DNA of 52,957 bases from Bacillota bacterium (lineage in GTDB: Bacteria; Bacillota; JADQBR01): contig JADQBR010000079.1 in the NCBI GenBank assembly GCA_016278515.1, positions 1 to 52,957 of the forward strand. Direction: 5' to 3'. The notes below the pieces were generated by a model that was not told the origin of the DNA, searched no databases, and saw nothing but the letters and a program-made list of their open reading frames with translations. Every line of letters starts with the position of its first letter. The first letter of the stretch is position 1. This document shows, in pieces, positions 1 to 8,166 of this stretch. The position numbers and the translations under genes were made by a program.

Positions 1-14
1 CTGTACCCCTTAAA

Positions 15-827
15 TTATATGAGATACAGCCATTTTTTGTTCAGAAGATACGTATCATATAGAATTTGCGCATTCATTACGGCAGTACCAGTCAAATTAA
101 TGATAGAAGAAAGAATCTGTTTGCGATGCTCGTTGGGAATAATTGGATCGTTGCTTTTTAAATAAAGAACCCCCTGAATTTTGCCTAACGCTATAAGGGG
201 AAAGGCCTGTTCCTTGTAATCCTGCTGTAAAACCGTATTTTGTCGGATAGCGCGTTTTACTAGGGGTGGAATGTTTTCTTCTTTAGATTTTTGGTGCGAA
301 ATTGGATGAAGGCTGTCAGGTTCGTTGCCAATCCAAATGACACCTTGGTTAAAGCTGGTAATCTCGACAATTAAATTAATCAGTTTATGCAGGTTTTGCT
401 CGTAGTCTAAAGAAGAGGATAATGTTTTAGCGGCCTGAAATACCATTTTCAATTCGTATAATGCTTCTTTTAGCTGTGCTAGGGTCTGTTCTCTTTTAGT
501 CACATCTTGATTTACTATGGAAATAATTGTTTGTCCGTTTACATTAAAGGTTGTGTAATAATTTTCAATAAACTTTCCATTTGTTTCAAATACCCGGTGC
601 CATTCTCCTCCATCATTTGCGGTAATGGTTTTAAGCCGTTCCTCCACAATACTTTGGGTAGATGCATCGTGGCAATCCAAAACGGACGTTTGCTCGGAAC
701 CCCTTTTAATGATGTCTTGTGCATATTGTTTTGAATACAAGATATCACCTGCCGGGGTAACGAAAGTTAACCCTACCTGAAGTTTAGCCAACAGTTCAAA
801 TATTGTTTTTACCGGAACGCTCTGCAT
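15..827 (-). CDS. PAS/GAF-domain sensory protein without an output domain
   Basis: About 270 aa. Residues ~5-115 look like a PAS fold; near residue 52 there is a Cys-His pair (DCHDAS), which resembles the CH motif of PAS domains in DUF438/hemerythrin-type proteins. A short helical linker (~115-135) leads to a GAF-like domain (~135-260). There is no histidine kinase, GGDEF, HTH or other effector, so it is either a stand-alone sensor or a truncated remnant of a longer signalling protein. The ATG at 827 is preferred because AAGGTGG lies 8 nt upstream; GTG codons at 839 and 836 are alternatives. It is divergent from the nitric oxide reductase operon and shares an upstream region with two CRP/FNR-like sites, so a role linked to NO or redox sensing is possible. 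That role is inferred from position only. The domain call rests on sequence pattern, not on a search. Confidence 0.65.
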   Translation of the reverse strand: MQSVPVKTIFELLAKLQVGLTFVTPAGDILYSKQYAQDIIKRGSEQTSVLDCHDASTQSIVEERLKTITANDGGEWHRVFETNGKFIENYYTTFNVNGQTIISIVNQDVTKREQTLAQLKEALYELKMVFQAAKTLSSSLDYEQNLHKLINLIVEITSFNQGVIWIGNEPDSLHPISHQKSKEENIPPLVKRAIRQNTVLQQDYKEQAFPLIALGKIQGVLYLKSNDPIIPNEHRKQILSSIINLTGTAVMNAQILYDTYLLNKKWLYLI

Positions 828-978
828 AAATTTCACCACCTTCTTTAGCTTTACACCAGTTTATCATTACCTCTAAATAAAGTCTGTGTGCATACTTCCG
901 CTTTGCTGTGATGTTTTCCACAACTGTATAAAAAGACATGTCTATTGTCAATACCCATATAAAAATAGATTATAAAAC

Positions 979-994
979 TGTGATAGATATCACT
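979..994. promoter_or_regulatory. CRP/FNR-like operator, distal site of norCB
   Basis: TGTGATAGATATCACT fits the CRP/FNR-family palindrome TGTGA-N6-TCACA with one mismatch. Its centre (986.5) is 22 bp from the next site and about 63.5 bp upstream of the predicted norC transcription start, a class I activator position. It could also serve the divergent PAS/GAF gene. Confidence 0.7.
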
Positions 995-1000
995 GGCGAC

Positions 1001-1016
1001 TGTGATTGGTATCATA
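1001..1016. promoter_or_regulatory. CRP/FNR-like operator, proximal site of norCB
   Basis: TGTGATTGGTATCATA has a perfect left half-site and a right half-site with two mismatches. The centre (1008.5) is about 41.5 bp upstream of the start expected from the -10 at 1038-1043, the classic class II FNR activator position. No good -35 box is present, as expected for an activator-dependent promoter. Confidence 0.65.
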
Positions 1017-1037
1017 TGCCAGTTAATTAATGTCCTG

Positions 1038-1043
1038 TACAAT
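1038..1043 (+). promoter_or_regulatory. -10 box of the norCB promoter
   Basis: TACAAT lies 54 bp before the norC start codon and is positioned for activation from the CRP/FNR-like site at 1001-1016. Transcription would start near 1050. Confidence 0.5.
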
Positions 1044-1097
1044 TAAGTTAACTTAAGGATTTTCTTGAGACAGTATTAAAAAAGAAGGGGTGATTAG

Positions 1098-1760
1098 ATG
1101 TCAAATGAAAAATGGCCGAGAAATCTGTTCATCGTAGTTACTGTAATCTGCGTAGCTGTATTTTTATTTCTAACGGTGGATACGTTGAAACAAGTGCAGG
1201 CCAGGTCCCCGGAACTGACTGAAAAAGTTGTAGCGGGCAAACGTCTCTGGCAAAAAAATAACTGTATTAACTGCCACACTATTCTGGGCAATGGAGCTTA
1301 CTTTGCTCCAGATTTAACTAAAGTTGCTCAAAAACGCGGTGAAAAGTGGCTGGTGGAATTTTTGAAAGACCCAGTGGCGGTCATGCCAGGGACAGTTATG
1401 AAAAACATCGCCATGTCCGAACAAGAAGCCGATGAAATGGCTGCATTTTTAGAATGGGTTAGTAAGGTGGATACTAACGGCTGGCCTCCGGAACCTTTGG
1501 GGTTAGGAGACAGTGAAGATTCATCCAGTGGGGAGTCGGTTTTCCAGCAAGCCGGTTGCGTTAGTTGTCATACCACTAATGGCGACGGCGGTACCTTCGG
1601 ACCGGATTTATCTAACGTTGCATCTGAAAGAAACAACAGCTGGCTGAAAAAGTACATTTCTAATCCTAAACAAATTAATGAGCAGGCAAAAATGCCTGAC
1701 AGCAGTCTGTCGGGAGAAGAGTTGGATGCTGTGGTAGATTATTTGAACAATTTGAAATAG
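1098..1760 (+). CDS. norC: NorC-like membrane diheme cytochrome c (NorC fused to a second cytochrome c domain)
   Basis: 220 aa. Electron-donating subunit of a cNOR-type nitric oxide reductase, anchored by one N-terminal membrane helix (~9-27) with its haem domains outside the cell. The first haem site is CINCH at 56-60, followed by the Leu-Gly-Asn-Gly-Ala-Tyr-Phe-Ala-Pro-Asp-Leu signature typical of NorC. After a Ser/Asp/Glu linker (~138-146) a second cytochrome c domain carries CVSCH at 154-158 and a likely Met ligand at ~199. Classical NorC has one haem and about 150 aa, so this is a fusion that may carry its own immediate electron donor. AAGGGGTG lies upstream of the ATG. norB follows after 13 bp. 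Family assignment is firm; the electron-transfer role of domain two is inferred. Confidence 0.9.
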   Translation: MSNEKWPRNLFIVVTVICVAVFLFLTVDTLKQVQARSPELTEKVVAGKRLWQKNNCINCHTILGNGAYFAPDLTKVAQKRGEKWLVEFLKDPVAVMPGTVMKNIAMSEQEADEMAAFLEWVSKVDTNGWPPEPLGLGDSEDSSSGESVFQQAGCVSCHTTNGDGGTFGPDLSNVASERNNSWLKKYISNPKQINEQAKMPDSSLSGEELDAVVDYLNNLK

Positions 1761-1773
1761 GAGGTGTCTAGGG

Positions 1774-3123
1774 ATGAGATTTGAATCGCAAAAAGCTGCT
1801 TATAAATATTTTATCTTTACTTTAGTATTGTTAGTGCTGCAGGTTTTGTTCGGCTTAATTACAGCCGCCCAATTCATATGGCCGGATTTCATGGCCCAAA
1901 CAATGCCGTTTAACATAGGAAGAGCTATTCATATTAACACCATGGTATTTTGGCTGCTGTTCGGTTTAATGGGGGCCACATATTACCTCGTGCCGGACGA
2001 AACTGATAGTGAATTATATAGTACGAAATTGGCGGATTTTCAGTTTTGGCTGTTAGCCGTGACTGGAGTCGTGGCAGTAATCGGTTATGTATTCGGCTGG
2101 ACAGAAGGTCGAGAATATATTGAGGCCCCAAGATTATTGGATTGGCTGATTGTAGTAGGGGTTTTAGCATTCCTATATAACATCGGCATAACTATCATTA
2201 AGTCTAAGAAATGGAATTCCATTCTGGCGGTACTATTCTCTGGTCTAGCCGGTTTAGCTGTCATGTATCTGTTCGGTATGAAATTCTTTGGTTCTATTTC
2301 CTTGGATCAATTTTTCTGGTGGTGGGTTATTCACTTCTGGGTTGAAGGAACTTGGGAATTAATCGCTGCAGCGATAACGGCGTATCTCTTGATAAAACTG
2401 ACTGGAGTACAGTTGAAGGTAATTACAAAATGGTTATATCTAGAAGTTACTTTGGTAGTCCTCACAGGCGTTTTAGGAATAGGCCATCATTATTTTTGGA
2501 TAGGTACTCCGGAATATTGGCTGCCTATCGGCGGTATATTTGGCTTGTTGGAACCTTTACCTATTTTGCTAATGGTAATTGATACAATGCGACATGTGAA
2601 GCATTCTCCTGAATTACACCATAATAGAGTAGCTTTACTCTGGTTAATCGGTGCGGCTTTTACCCATTTTGTTGGAGCTGGACTGATGGGTGTGGTGCAG
2701 ACCTTGCCATCCATCAATAAATGGACCCACGGTACTCAGTTGACCGCAGCCCATGGACACTTAGCATTTTATGGTGCTTTTGCTATGTTGGTTATTGCAG
2801 CAATGTACTATGCCGTACCTAATATAGTTAATAGACAGGTATCTTCAAGTAAAGGCATCTGGGCCTTTTGGGTTATGTTAATCAGCATGGTTTGCATGAG
2901 TTTCATATTGTTTGGAGCCGGCATTACTCAGGTTTACCTGGAAAGAATAATGGGCATGGATTTTAACTACGTCAAGACAAACTTTACTAACTTCTGGTTG
3001 TTGTGGCGTTTGGTTGCGGGTGTTGCTTTTACAGTAGGGACAATAATATTGGTTGATGATTTCCTGCATCTTGCAATAAAAAAACCTGCTGTTAATCGTA
3101 GAGATATTGATGCTGGTCTCTAA
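1774..3123 (+). CDS. norB: Nitric oxide reductase catalytic subunit NorB
   Basis: 449 aa, about 12 membrane helices; haem-copper oxidase superfamily. It reduces 2 NO to N2O at a haem b3/FeB centre. Visible key residues: the FeB ligands in HFWVEG and GIGHHYFW, the Glu pair of the WVEGTWE motif (equivalent to Pseudomonas NorB Glu211/Glu215), the Glu of LLEPLP, and haem ligands in HGHLAFYG and near the N-terminus (GRAIHINT). These residues identify cNOR rather than a cbb3 oxidase. Length is normal (~450-470 aa). It starts at an ATG after AGGAGGTG. No norD, norQ or norE follows; a terminator closes the operon. Confidence 0.95.
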   Translation: MRFESQKAAYKYFIFTLVLLVLQVLFGLITAAQFIWPDFMAQTMPFNIGRAIHINTMVFWLLFGLMGATYYLVPDETDSELYSTKLADFQFWLLAVTGVVAVIGYVFGWTEGREYIEAPRLLDWLIVVGVLAFLYNIGITIIKSKKWNSILAVLFSGLAGLAVMYLFGMKFFGSISLDQFFWWWVIHFWVEGTWELIAAAITAYLLIKLTGVQLKVITKWLYLEVTLVVLTGVLGIGHHYFWIGTPEYWLPIGGIFGLLEPLPILLMVIDTMRHVKHSPELHHNRVALLWLIGAAFTHFVGAGLMGVVQTLPSINKWTHGTQLTAAHGHLAFYGAFAMLVIAAMYYAVPNIVNRQVSSSKGIWAFWVMLISMVCMSFILFGAGITQVYLERIMGMDFNYVKTNFTNFWLLWRLVAGVAFTVGTIILVDDFLHLAIKKPAVNRRDIDAGL

Positions 3124-3191
3124 TATGACAAGCTACTGGGTGACCTGGACCGCTTAGAAAAAATAGTGGGCTAGTATTTTTAAGTATTTTT

Positions 3192-3237
3192 AAAACCAGG
3201 CAAGCCAAACAGAATTGATTGGCTGTGCCTGGTTTTT
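3192..3237. terminator. Bidirectional terminator between norB and the EamA gene
   Basis: A long inverted repeat, AAACCAGGCA-AGCCAA / TTGGCT-GTGCCTGGTTT, with a 10-nt loop and a T-run on the plus side and A-tract on the left. It sits between convergent genes and can serve both. Confidence 0.85.
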
Positions 3238-3243
3238 GTCACT

Positions 3244-4170
3244 TTAGTCTGGTTTAGCGTCAGGGAAACGAGATTTTTTAATCTGAGGTTTTAGAGATTT
3301 TCTTGGCCTTATTAACTGGACAATAATAACTGCTGCAATAACAAGAAAGGCACCTAACATCTGAATAGGCTCGAGCAGTTGTTCCAATAATACGTAGCCA
3401 AAAATAACTGCTGCCACAGGTTCCCAGGTGGCAATGATGCTGGCGCTGCCAGGTGCTACATATTTTAATGCTGCATTATAACATATATAGGCAAATAACG
3501 TAGGCACCAGGCCTAGATAAATGAGGGCAAGCCAGACCACTGGCTCTTGATGGGTCGTAAGCATCCTGCTGGGAAAAAACATTGTTGACAGGAACATAGT
3601 ACCAAATCCTTGGGAATAAAGGATGATGGTCCAAGGATGGTATTTGTCGGCGACGCTTTTACCGAATATGGAATATAAAGCGTAAGTAAATCCTGATAAA
3701 AGCCCCCAAAGAATACCTGAAGTATTAAGGCGTAAGTTGCCAAGGTCATATCCTTTAACCACTAAGAATGAACCAATAATGGTCAAAATAATACTGAAGA
3801 CTTTCACCTTGCCGACGCTCTCCTTAAAAAATAGGCGGGACAGGATCACTACCATAGCCGGTGCGGTGTAGAGGAGTATTGCGGACATAGCCACCCCAGT
3901 TTGGTCTATGGCTGTCATATAGGACAAGTAAAACAATGCCACACTGATTAATCCATAGGCAATAAAGACTGGTAGATGTTGTCTATGTATATATAGGCGT
4001 GTTCTGTCGAAGACAAGGGTCATTAACAGTATCGTCGCAAATGCGATGGCAGCTCTAAACCAAATAAAATCCTCGGGAGTTAAGTTATATAAAAAAAGTA
4101 CTTCTCCTACAACACCAATGCTCCCCCAAGCAGTGGCAGCAGCTAAAATCCAAATATATGGAAAAATCAT
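3244..4170 (-). CDS. EamA/DMT-family transporter
   Basis: 308 aa, about ten membrane helices arranged as two EamA repeats (~5-140 and ~150-290). The N-terminal WILAAATAWGSIGVVGEVLF pattern is typical of drug/metabolite exporters, and the second repeat begins near SGILWGLLSGFTYALYSIFGK. The C-terminal tail is Lys/Arg-rich and cytoplasmic, consistent with the positive-inside rule. Substrate cannot be read from sequence; relatives export amino acids or metabolites. ATG start, GGGG 8-10 nt upstream. Single gene with its own promoter, convergent with norB. Confidence 0.85.
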   Translation of the reverse strand: MIFPYIWILAAATAWGSIGVVGEVLFLYNLTPEDFIWFRAAIAFATILLMTLVFDRTRLYIHRQHLPVFIAYGLISVALFYLSYMTAIDQTGVAMSAILLYTAPAMVVILSRLFFKESVGKVKVFSIILTIIGSFLVVKGYDLGNLRLNTSGILWGLLSGFTYALYSIFGKSVADKYHPWTIILYSQGFGTMFLSTMFFPSRMLTTHQEPVVWLALIYLGLVPTLFAYICYNAALKYVAPGSASIIATWEPVAAVIFGYVLLEQLLEPIQMLGAFLVIAAVIIVQLIRPRKSLKPQIKKSRFPDAKPD

Positions 4171-4188
4171 ATTGTATCCCCTTTTGCT

Positions 4189-4218
4189 ATAGTAATTTCA
4201 ATATGCTTATACATGCAA
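4189..4218 (-). promoter_or_regulatory. Candidate promoter of the EamA gene
   Basis: On the minus strand, TTGCAT (4218-4213), an 18-bp spacer and TACTAT (4194-4189), about 20 nt before the start codon. Plausible but not strong. Confidence 0.35.
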
Positions 4219-4336
4219 AACTATTTCCGCTAATAGGGATAGTTTTATTGCATTGCTAGTAAACTTCTATCCAAACGATATTATCCCTTCAAATTTCAGA
4301 GTACTATGCCATAAAGCTTTTGCAGGTGTCCAGTTG

Positions 4337-4353
4337 TTGACAAATTTGTTCAA
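4337..4353. promoter_or_regulatory. AT-rich imperfect palindrome upstream of the small hypothetical gene
   Basis: TTGACAAATTTGTTCAA contains the perfect 10-bp palindrome ACAAATTTGT flanked by TTG and CAA. It lies 104 bp before the next start codon in a region with further TTGACA and TATAAA/TATACT elements at unsuitable spacings. Possible operator; function unknown. Confidence 0.3.
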
Positions 4354-4456
4354 AAATTCGTCACTATAAAATTTGACAAGTAGAAAATACCTATACTTAA
4401 CAAGGATGTTTTCTGGCATCTTTCTTGCTTATTATTATAGGTGGGGGGTATTGCAC

Positions 4457-4855
4457 ATGAAATTATTTGACTTGATAAGTTCATTTCCTCAAATTTTTGT
4501 AGTTAATAGACATCCGGATTTTTTAACTAGGGAAGTCAATAGTGTCGTTACCTTGGACGAAGAGATTGGCGGAACAGGTAACCTTCTTGTGGTAACAGAA
4601 AGTAAATTAGCTAAACTAGTGGAACTGCAACATGGTTTACAGTTGGACAATGTTGTTGCTATAGCATTATATAATGAAAGTGACTTGGGAGTAGATAGCA
4701 AGTATTTAATAGATTTATTAGATAAAGAAATTCCTATCTTGATGGTGCCTGGAGAAATTCACATCGAAAGGTTGGAAAGTAGAATTAGAGGGCAGCTGCC
4801 GCAAATGGCCCCGCTCGAAAATGCTTGGTGGCAGGATGAATTATTAGCATATTAA
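4457..4855 (+). CDS. Small hypothetical protein, function unknown
   Basis: 132 aa from the ATG after AGGTGGGGGG; an upstream TTG at 4373 would give 28 more residues but has no ribosome site and overlaps promoter-like sequence. The protein is soluble and acidic, with no signal peptide. Its alternating strands and helices, ending in a PILMVPGEIHIERLE segment, faintly recall the N-terminal ligand domain of PucR-type regulators (gipvi.lP...), but no DNA-binding part is present. It ends in WWQDELLAY. It forms a single-gene unit closed by its own terminator. I do not recognise the family. Confidence 0.75.
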   Translation: MKLFDLISSFPQIFVVNRHPDFLTREVNSVVTLDEEIGGTGNLLVVTESKLAKLVELQHGLQLDNVVAIALYNESDLGVDSKYLIDLLDKEIPILMVPGEIHIERLESRIRGQLPQMAPLENAWWQDELLAY

Positions 4856-4873
4856 TTTCAATATTTGGTAAAG

Positions 4874-4901
4874 AGAAGTTTCCTAAGGGAGCTTCTTTTT
4901 T
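4874..4901 (+). terminator. Rho-independent terminator
   Basis: A 10-bp stem, AGAAGTTTCC / GGGAGCTTCT (two G-T pairs), with loop TAA and a following T6 run. It separates the hypothetical gene from yqeG. Confidence 0.85.
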
Positions 4902-4965
4902 ATTGGAAACGTTAGTTTGACAGGTCTATATTGCAGTATTTGGACGAAGAATTTGATTTTGGATT

Positions 4966-4993
4966 TTGAGTCACTATTTTCCTGTGTTATAAT
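4966..4993 (+). promoter_or_regulatory. Sigma-A-type promoter of the yqeG-aro operon
   Basis: TTGAGT (4966-4971), 16-bp spacer, TATAAT (4988-4993), 30 bp before the yqeG ATG. Confidence 0.7.
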
Positions 4994-5023
4994 GTAATAA
5001 CAGTTTTCATCAGAGGTGATTGC

Positions 5024-5524
5024 ATGAACATTTTACGACCGGATCTTTTTGTAGATTCGATAAAGGATATTCCTTTAGAAAAGCTGCAACAGCAGGGAAT
5101 TAAGGGTTTTGTCATAGATTTAGATAATACCATTACTGCGTGGAACAGTTATGAGGTTGCTGAAGAAGTGATGGATTGGGTAAAAAAGGCCAAAAGTATG
5201 GGAATTGCGCTTTGTATCGCATCCAATAATCATGAAAAAAGGGTTATGAAGGTGGCTAAGATACTGGATTTGCCTTTCCTTTCTAACGCTGGTAAACCTC
5301 GTCGCAAGGCATTTAAGAAAGTGCTGTCCATTTTAGACATTAGCGTGGACGAGTTAGCAGTGATTGGCGATCAAATCTTCACTGACGTTTTGGGCGGTAA
5401 CAGAATGGAGCTTTACACTATTTTAGTTGTTCCTATTAGTTCGCATGAGTTCTTTGGTACTCGCATAATGCGTCGTATGGAACGCATTGTCATTCCTTAC
5501 TTGCAAAAACACGAGGTAAAATAA
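5024..5524 (+). CDS. yqeG: YqeG family HAD IIIA-type phosphatase
   Basis: 166 aa, the usual YqeG length. HAD motif I is VIDLDNTITAW (~31-41) with the two Asp residues, motif II is IASNN (~66), motif III is a Lys within GKPRRKAF (~90), and motif IV is IGDQIFTDVLGGN (~113-125). The substrate of YqeG is not established; Bacillus homologues sit near ribosome-assembly genes (yqeH) and aroE. The ATG follows AGAGGTGAT. The stop overlaps the aroE start by one base (TAATG), so the two are translationally coupled. Confidence 0.93.
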   Translation: MNILRPDLFVDSIKDIPLEKLQQQGIKGFVIDLDNTITAWNSYEVAEEVMDWVKKAKSMGIALCIASNNHEKRVMKVAKILDLPFLSNAGKPRRKAFKKVLSILDISVDELAVIGDQIFTDVLGGNRMELYTILVVPISSHEFFGTRIMRRMERIVIPYLQKHEVK

Positions 5525-6378
5525 TGACAAAAGACTGCTTAGTATCCGGAAAAACAAGAGTCGTTGGTTTGATTGGCTATCCGGTGGAACATTCCTTCTC
5601 GCCGGTTATGCATAATGCAGCCTTTCAACATTTGCATCTGAATTACGTATATGTTCCTTTCCCTGTTGCGTCTAATTCGACGTTGACCCAAGCCGTACGG
5701 GGGCTTTTTTGCGCTGGCGCGGCAGGCTTAAATGTCACTGTGCCATATAAGGAACAAGTGATAAGTTGTCTAGATAAATTGGATGTTTATGCCCGCTCGG
5801 TTGGCGCAGTTAATACTATCGTATGTGAAGATAATAAGCTGGTTGGATATAACACCGACGGTGATGGTTTTATTCAATCCTTAAGGTCAGAGGGTGTCGA
5901 AGTCAAAGGACGGAATATTCTGATGCTGGGAGCCGGCGGTGCTGCTAAGGCTGTAGCGTTTGCTCTTGGTCAGGCAGGGGTTAATAAACTGTATATTGCC
6001 AATCGAACCGTTGAAAGGGCCGAAAAGCTAGCATCTCAGCTGCCTGGCCCAACCCATGCCATTGAACTTTCTGAGAAAGCATTGAGCACCGTAATTGATC
6101 AATGCAGTATCATAGTAAATACTACCTCAATAGGCATGTATCCCCGGGTTGAGGGTATACCGTTTCCCGCCGTAATGTTAACATCCGATCATATTGTAAC
6201 TGATTTGGTTTATAATCCGGTCGAAACTAGGCTTCTGTCCGCGGCTCGCAAACAGGGCTGCAAAACAGTATCCGGTTTAGGAATGCTTGCATATCAAGGA
6301 GCTGCAAGTTTTAAGTTATGGACGGGTCAAACTGCGCCTGTTGAGATAATGCACCAGGTCATAGCCAAAATGTTCTGA
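5524..6378 (+). CDS. aroE: Shikimate dehydrogenase AroE
   Basis: 284 aa. NADP-dependent reduction of 3-dehydroshikimate to shikimate. The substrate-binding Ser pair lies in GYPVEHSFSPVMHNAAF (~18-34) and the catalytic Lys in NVTVPYKE (~70). The dinucleotide-binding loop is LGAGGAAKA (~141) and the NADP-phosphate motif is ANRTVERAEKL. It lies in the order yqeG-aroE-merR-aroC-aroK-aroB, so most of the shikimate pathway is co-transcribed here. Confidence 0.95.
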   Translation: MTKDCLVSGKTRVVGLIGYPVEHSFSPVMHNAAFQHLHLNYVYVPFPVASNSTLTQAVRGLFCAGAAGLNVTVPYKEQVISCLDKLDVYARSVGAVNTIVCEDNKLVGYNTDGDGFIQSLRSEGVEVKGRNILMLGAGGAAKAVAFALGQAGVNKLYIANRTVERAEKLASQLPGPTHAIELSEKALSTVIDQCSIIVNTTSIGMYPRVEGIPFPAVMLTSDHIVTDLVYNPVETRLLSAARKQGCKTVSGLGMLAYQGAASFKLWTGQTAPVEIMHQVIAKMF

Positions 6379-6467
6379 GTTTGTCGATTTGGACCAATAG
6401 TTGCTGGAAAAAAGAGGAAGGAATTTGCCTACCGATAGGGAATCTTCTTACATTAGAGGTGATGGAG

Positions 6468-6935
6468 ATGTCCCAGCTTTTGACTATTCAGCAGTTGGCT
6501 AATATTCTTCAAGTAGAAATAAGTACTATTCGTTACTGGGAAAAAGAATTCTCCCAGTATTTACCCAAAGTTGACAGTAAAAAGCGGCGCAAGTACAGTG
6601 AGCTGCATCTGGATACCTTTGGACAGATTAAAGAACTATTATATACTGAACAGTTTACCATCAAGGGTGCAAAAAGACGTTTGGATTTAGAGAGAACATT
6701 AACTTCTGCACTAGGGATTGAACAGAGTTTAAAAAGCACTGTTTTATTTATGTTTTCAGCTATCATGGAAGAACTGCAAAAAGCCCGGCAAGAAAGCAGG
6801 AACTTAGCTAAAGAAATTGAACTGCTACGAGAGCAAAAAGAAAACACGGAACAAAGATTACTGGAAGAGCAGAACAAAAGTATTATTGAATTTTTAAAAA
6901 GCCGTATTGGTAACAAAAATTCGCAGGTGGGTTAA
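6468..6935 (+). CDS. MerR-type HTH protein with C-terminal coiled coil
   Basis: 155 aa from the ATG 6 nt after AGAGGTG; longer in-frame starts lack a ribosome site. The N-terminus (~3-70) is a MerR winged HTH ([20 protein letters not shown], then a K-rich wing and a TIKGAKRRL segment). Residues ~75-150 are helical and Glu/Lys/Gln-rich, likely a dimerising coiled coil. No effector-binding domain or Cys cluster is seen. It sits inside the aro operon; local regulation of the operon is possible but not shown. Similar proteins in Clostridia are annotated only as MerR family. Confidence 0.85.
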   Translation: MSQLLTIQQLANILQVEISTIRYWEKEFSQYLPKVDSKKRRKYSELHLDTFGQIKELLYTEQFTIKGAKRRLDLERTLTSALGIEQSLKSTVLFMFSAIMEELQKARQESRNLAKEIELLREQKENTEQRLLEEQNKSIIEFLKSRIGNKNSQVG

Positions 6936-6976
6936 GCTCACCTGCAAATATTATACGTCGGATTGGGGGAATTTTG

Positions 6977-8131
6977 GTGCTTCGTTACCTGACCGCAGGG
7001 GAATCCCATGGCCCTTGTCTCACTGCAATCATTGAAGGATTGCCAGCTCATGTACCCATTGTAACAGAGGAGATTAATCAAATGCTCTGCCGCCGTCAGG
7101 GAGGATATGGACGGGGAGGGCGAATGAAGATTGAAAAAGACAAAGTGGAAATTACGTCCGGAGTGAGGCATGGTTTTACTATCGGCAGTCCGGTAACTTT
7201 AAAGGTAGCCAACAAGGACTGGGAGAACTGGAGTGAAATAATGTCCACTGACAAGGTGGAGGAATTTCAAGATAAAGAAATTAAAAGACCAAGACCGGGT
7301 CATGCAGACCTGCCTGGCGGCATAAAGTATGGACATAGGGATATGAGAAATGTCTTGGAGCGCTCCAGTGCTAGGGAAACTGCAGTAAGGGTAGCGGTTG
7401 GTGCCATGGCAAAACAGTTGTTGAACCAATTAGGAATTACGGTGGTCTCCCATGTGCTGCAGATAGGCAGTGCCAAAGTAATGCAATCCGTTGATGCAAT
7501 TAGAATGGACGAAGTTCTAGCTTCACCTGTTTATTGTACGGATCTTGGTGCGGAGCGAAAAATGTTGGCGGCTATTGATGCTGCCAAGGAACAAGGAGAT
7601 TCTCTAGGCGGAATTTTTGCAGTGCATGTTTCTGGCATGCCGCCGGGCATTGGCAGCCATGTCCACTGGGATAGACGCTTAGATGGCCGATTGGCTCAGG
7701 CCTTGATGAGTCTTCAAGCTATCAAAGGGGTAGAGGTAGGTTTAGGATTTGCAGCAGCAGCCTTACCCGGTTCACAGGTGCATGATGAAATTGCCTATGA
7801 TAAAGAGCACGGTTATTATCGCAGAACTAACCGGGCAGGCGGTCTGGAGGGAGGTATCAGCAATGGGGAGGAACTTATAATCAAAGCTGCCATGAAACCC
7901 ATTCCTACCCTCATGAAGCCTCTGGCCAGCGTTAATATTGAGAGCAAAGAAACGGTAATGGCTGATATTGAGCGTTCTGACGTTTGTGCGGTACCTGCAG
8001 CCAGTGTTGTTGGTGAGGCGCTGGTGGCTTTTGAACTAGCAAAAGCGGTGCTTGAGCATTTCGGTGGAGACAATATGGCAGTAATTAAAGGACGTTGGGA
8101 ACAGTGGGAAGAATACGTAGAAGAATATTAG
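6977..8131 (+). CDS. aroC: Chorismate synthase AroC
   Basis: 384 aa. It converts EPSP to chorismate using reduced FMN. Family signatures are visible: LTAGESHGP at the N-terminus, the Arg-rich [13 protein letters not shown] region, [19 protein letters not shown] (~98-116), the [12 protein letters not shown] helix and [13 protein letters not shown] (~287). The GTG at 6977 lies 6 nt from GGGGGA and gives the usual Met-Leu-Arg-Tyr start; the adjacent TTG at 6974 would add one residue. It follows the MerR gene by 41 bp. Confidence 0.95.
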   Translation: MLRYLTAGESHGPCLTAIIEGLPAHVPIVTEEINQMLCRRQGGYGRGGRMKIEKDKVEITSGVRHGFTIGSPVTLKVANKDWENWSEIMSTDKVEEFQDKEIKRPRPGHADLPGGIKYGHRDMRNVLERSSARETAVRVAVGAMAKQLLNQLGITVVSHVLQIGSAKVMQSVDAIRMDEVLASPVYCTDLGAERKMLAAIDAAKEQGDSLGGIFAVHVSGMPPGIGSHVHWDRRLDGRLAQALMSLQAIKGVEVGLGFAAAALPGSQVHDEIAYDKEHGYYRRTNRAGGLEGGISNGEELIIKAAMKPIPTLMKPLASVNIESKETVMADIERSDVCAVPAASVVGEALVAFELAKAVLEHFGGDNMAVIKGRWEQWEEYVEEY

Positions 8132-8166
8132 AAGTCAGACCTCTGGTTTTAGAAAAGGTGATTTAG

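Noticed and set aside
1774-3123. cbb3-type oxidase subunit CcoN
   Set aside because: The WVEGTWE and LLEPLP Glu residues and the preceding NorC-type cytochrome identify NO reductase.
6533-6916. 127-aa open frame opposite the MerR gene
   Set aside because: Ser/Cys-rich antisense frame of a Glu/Lys-rich coiled coil; no signals of its own.
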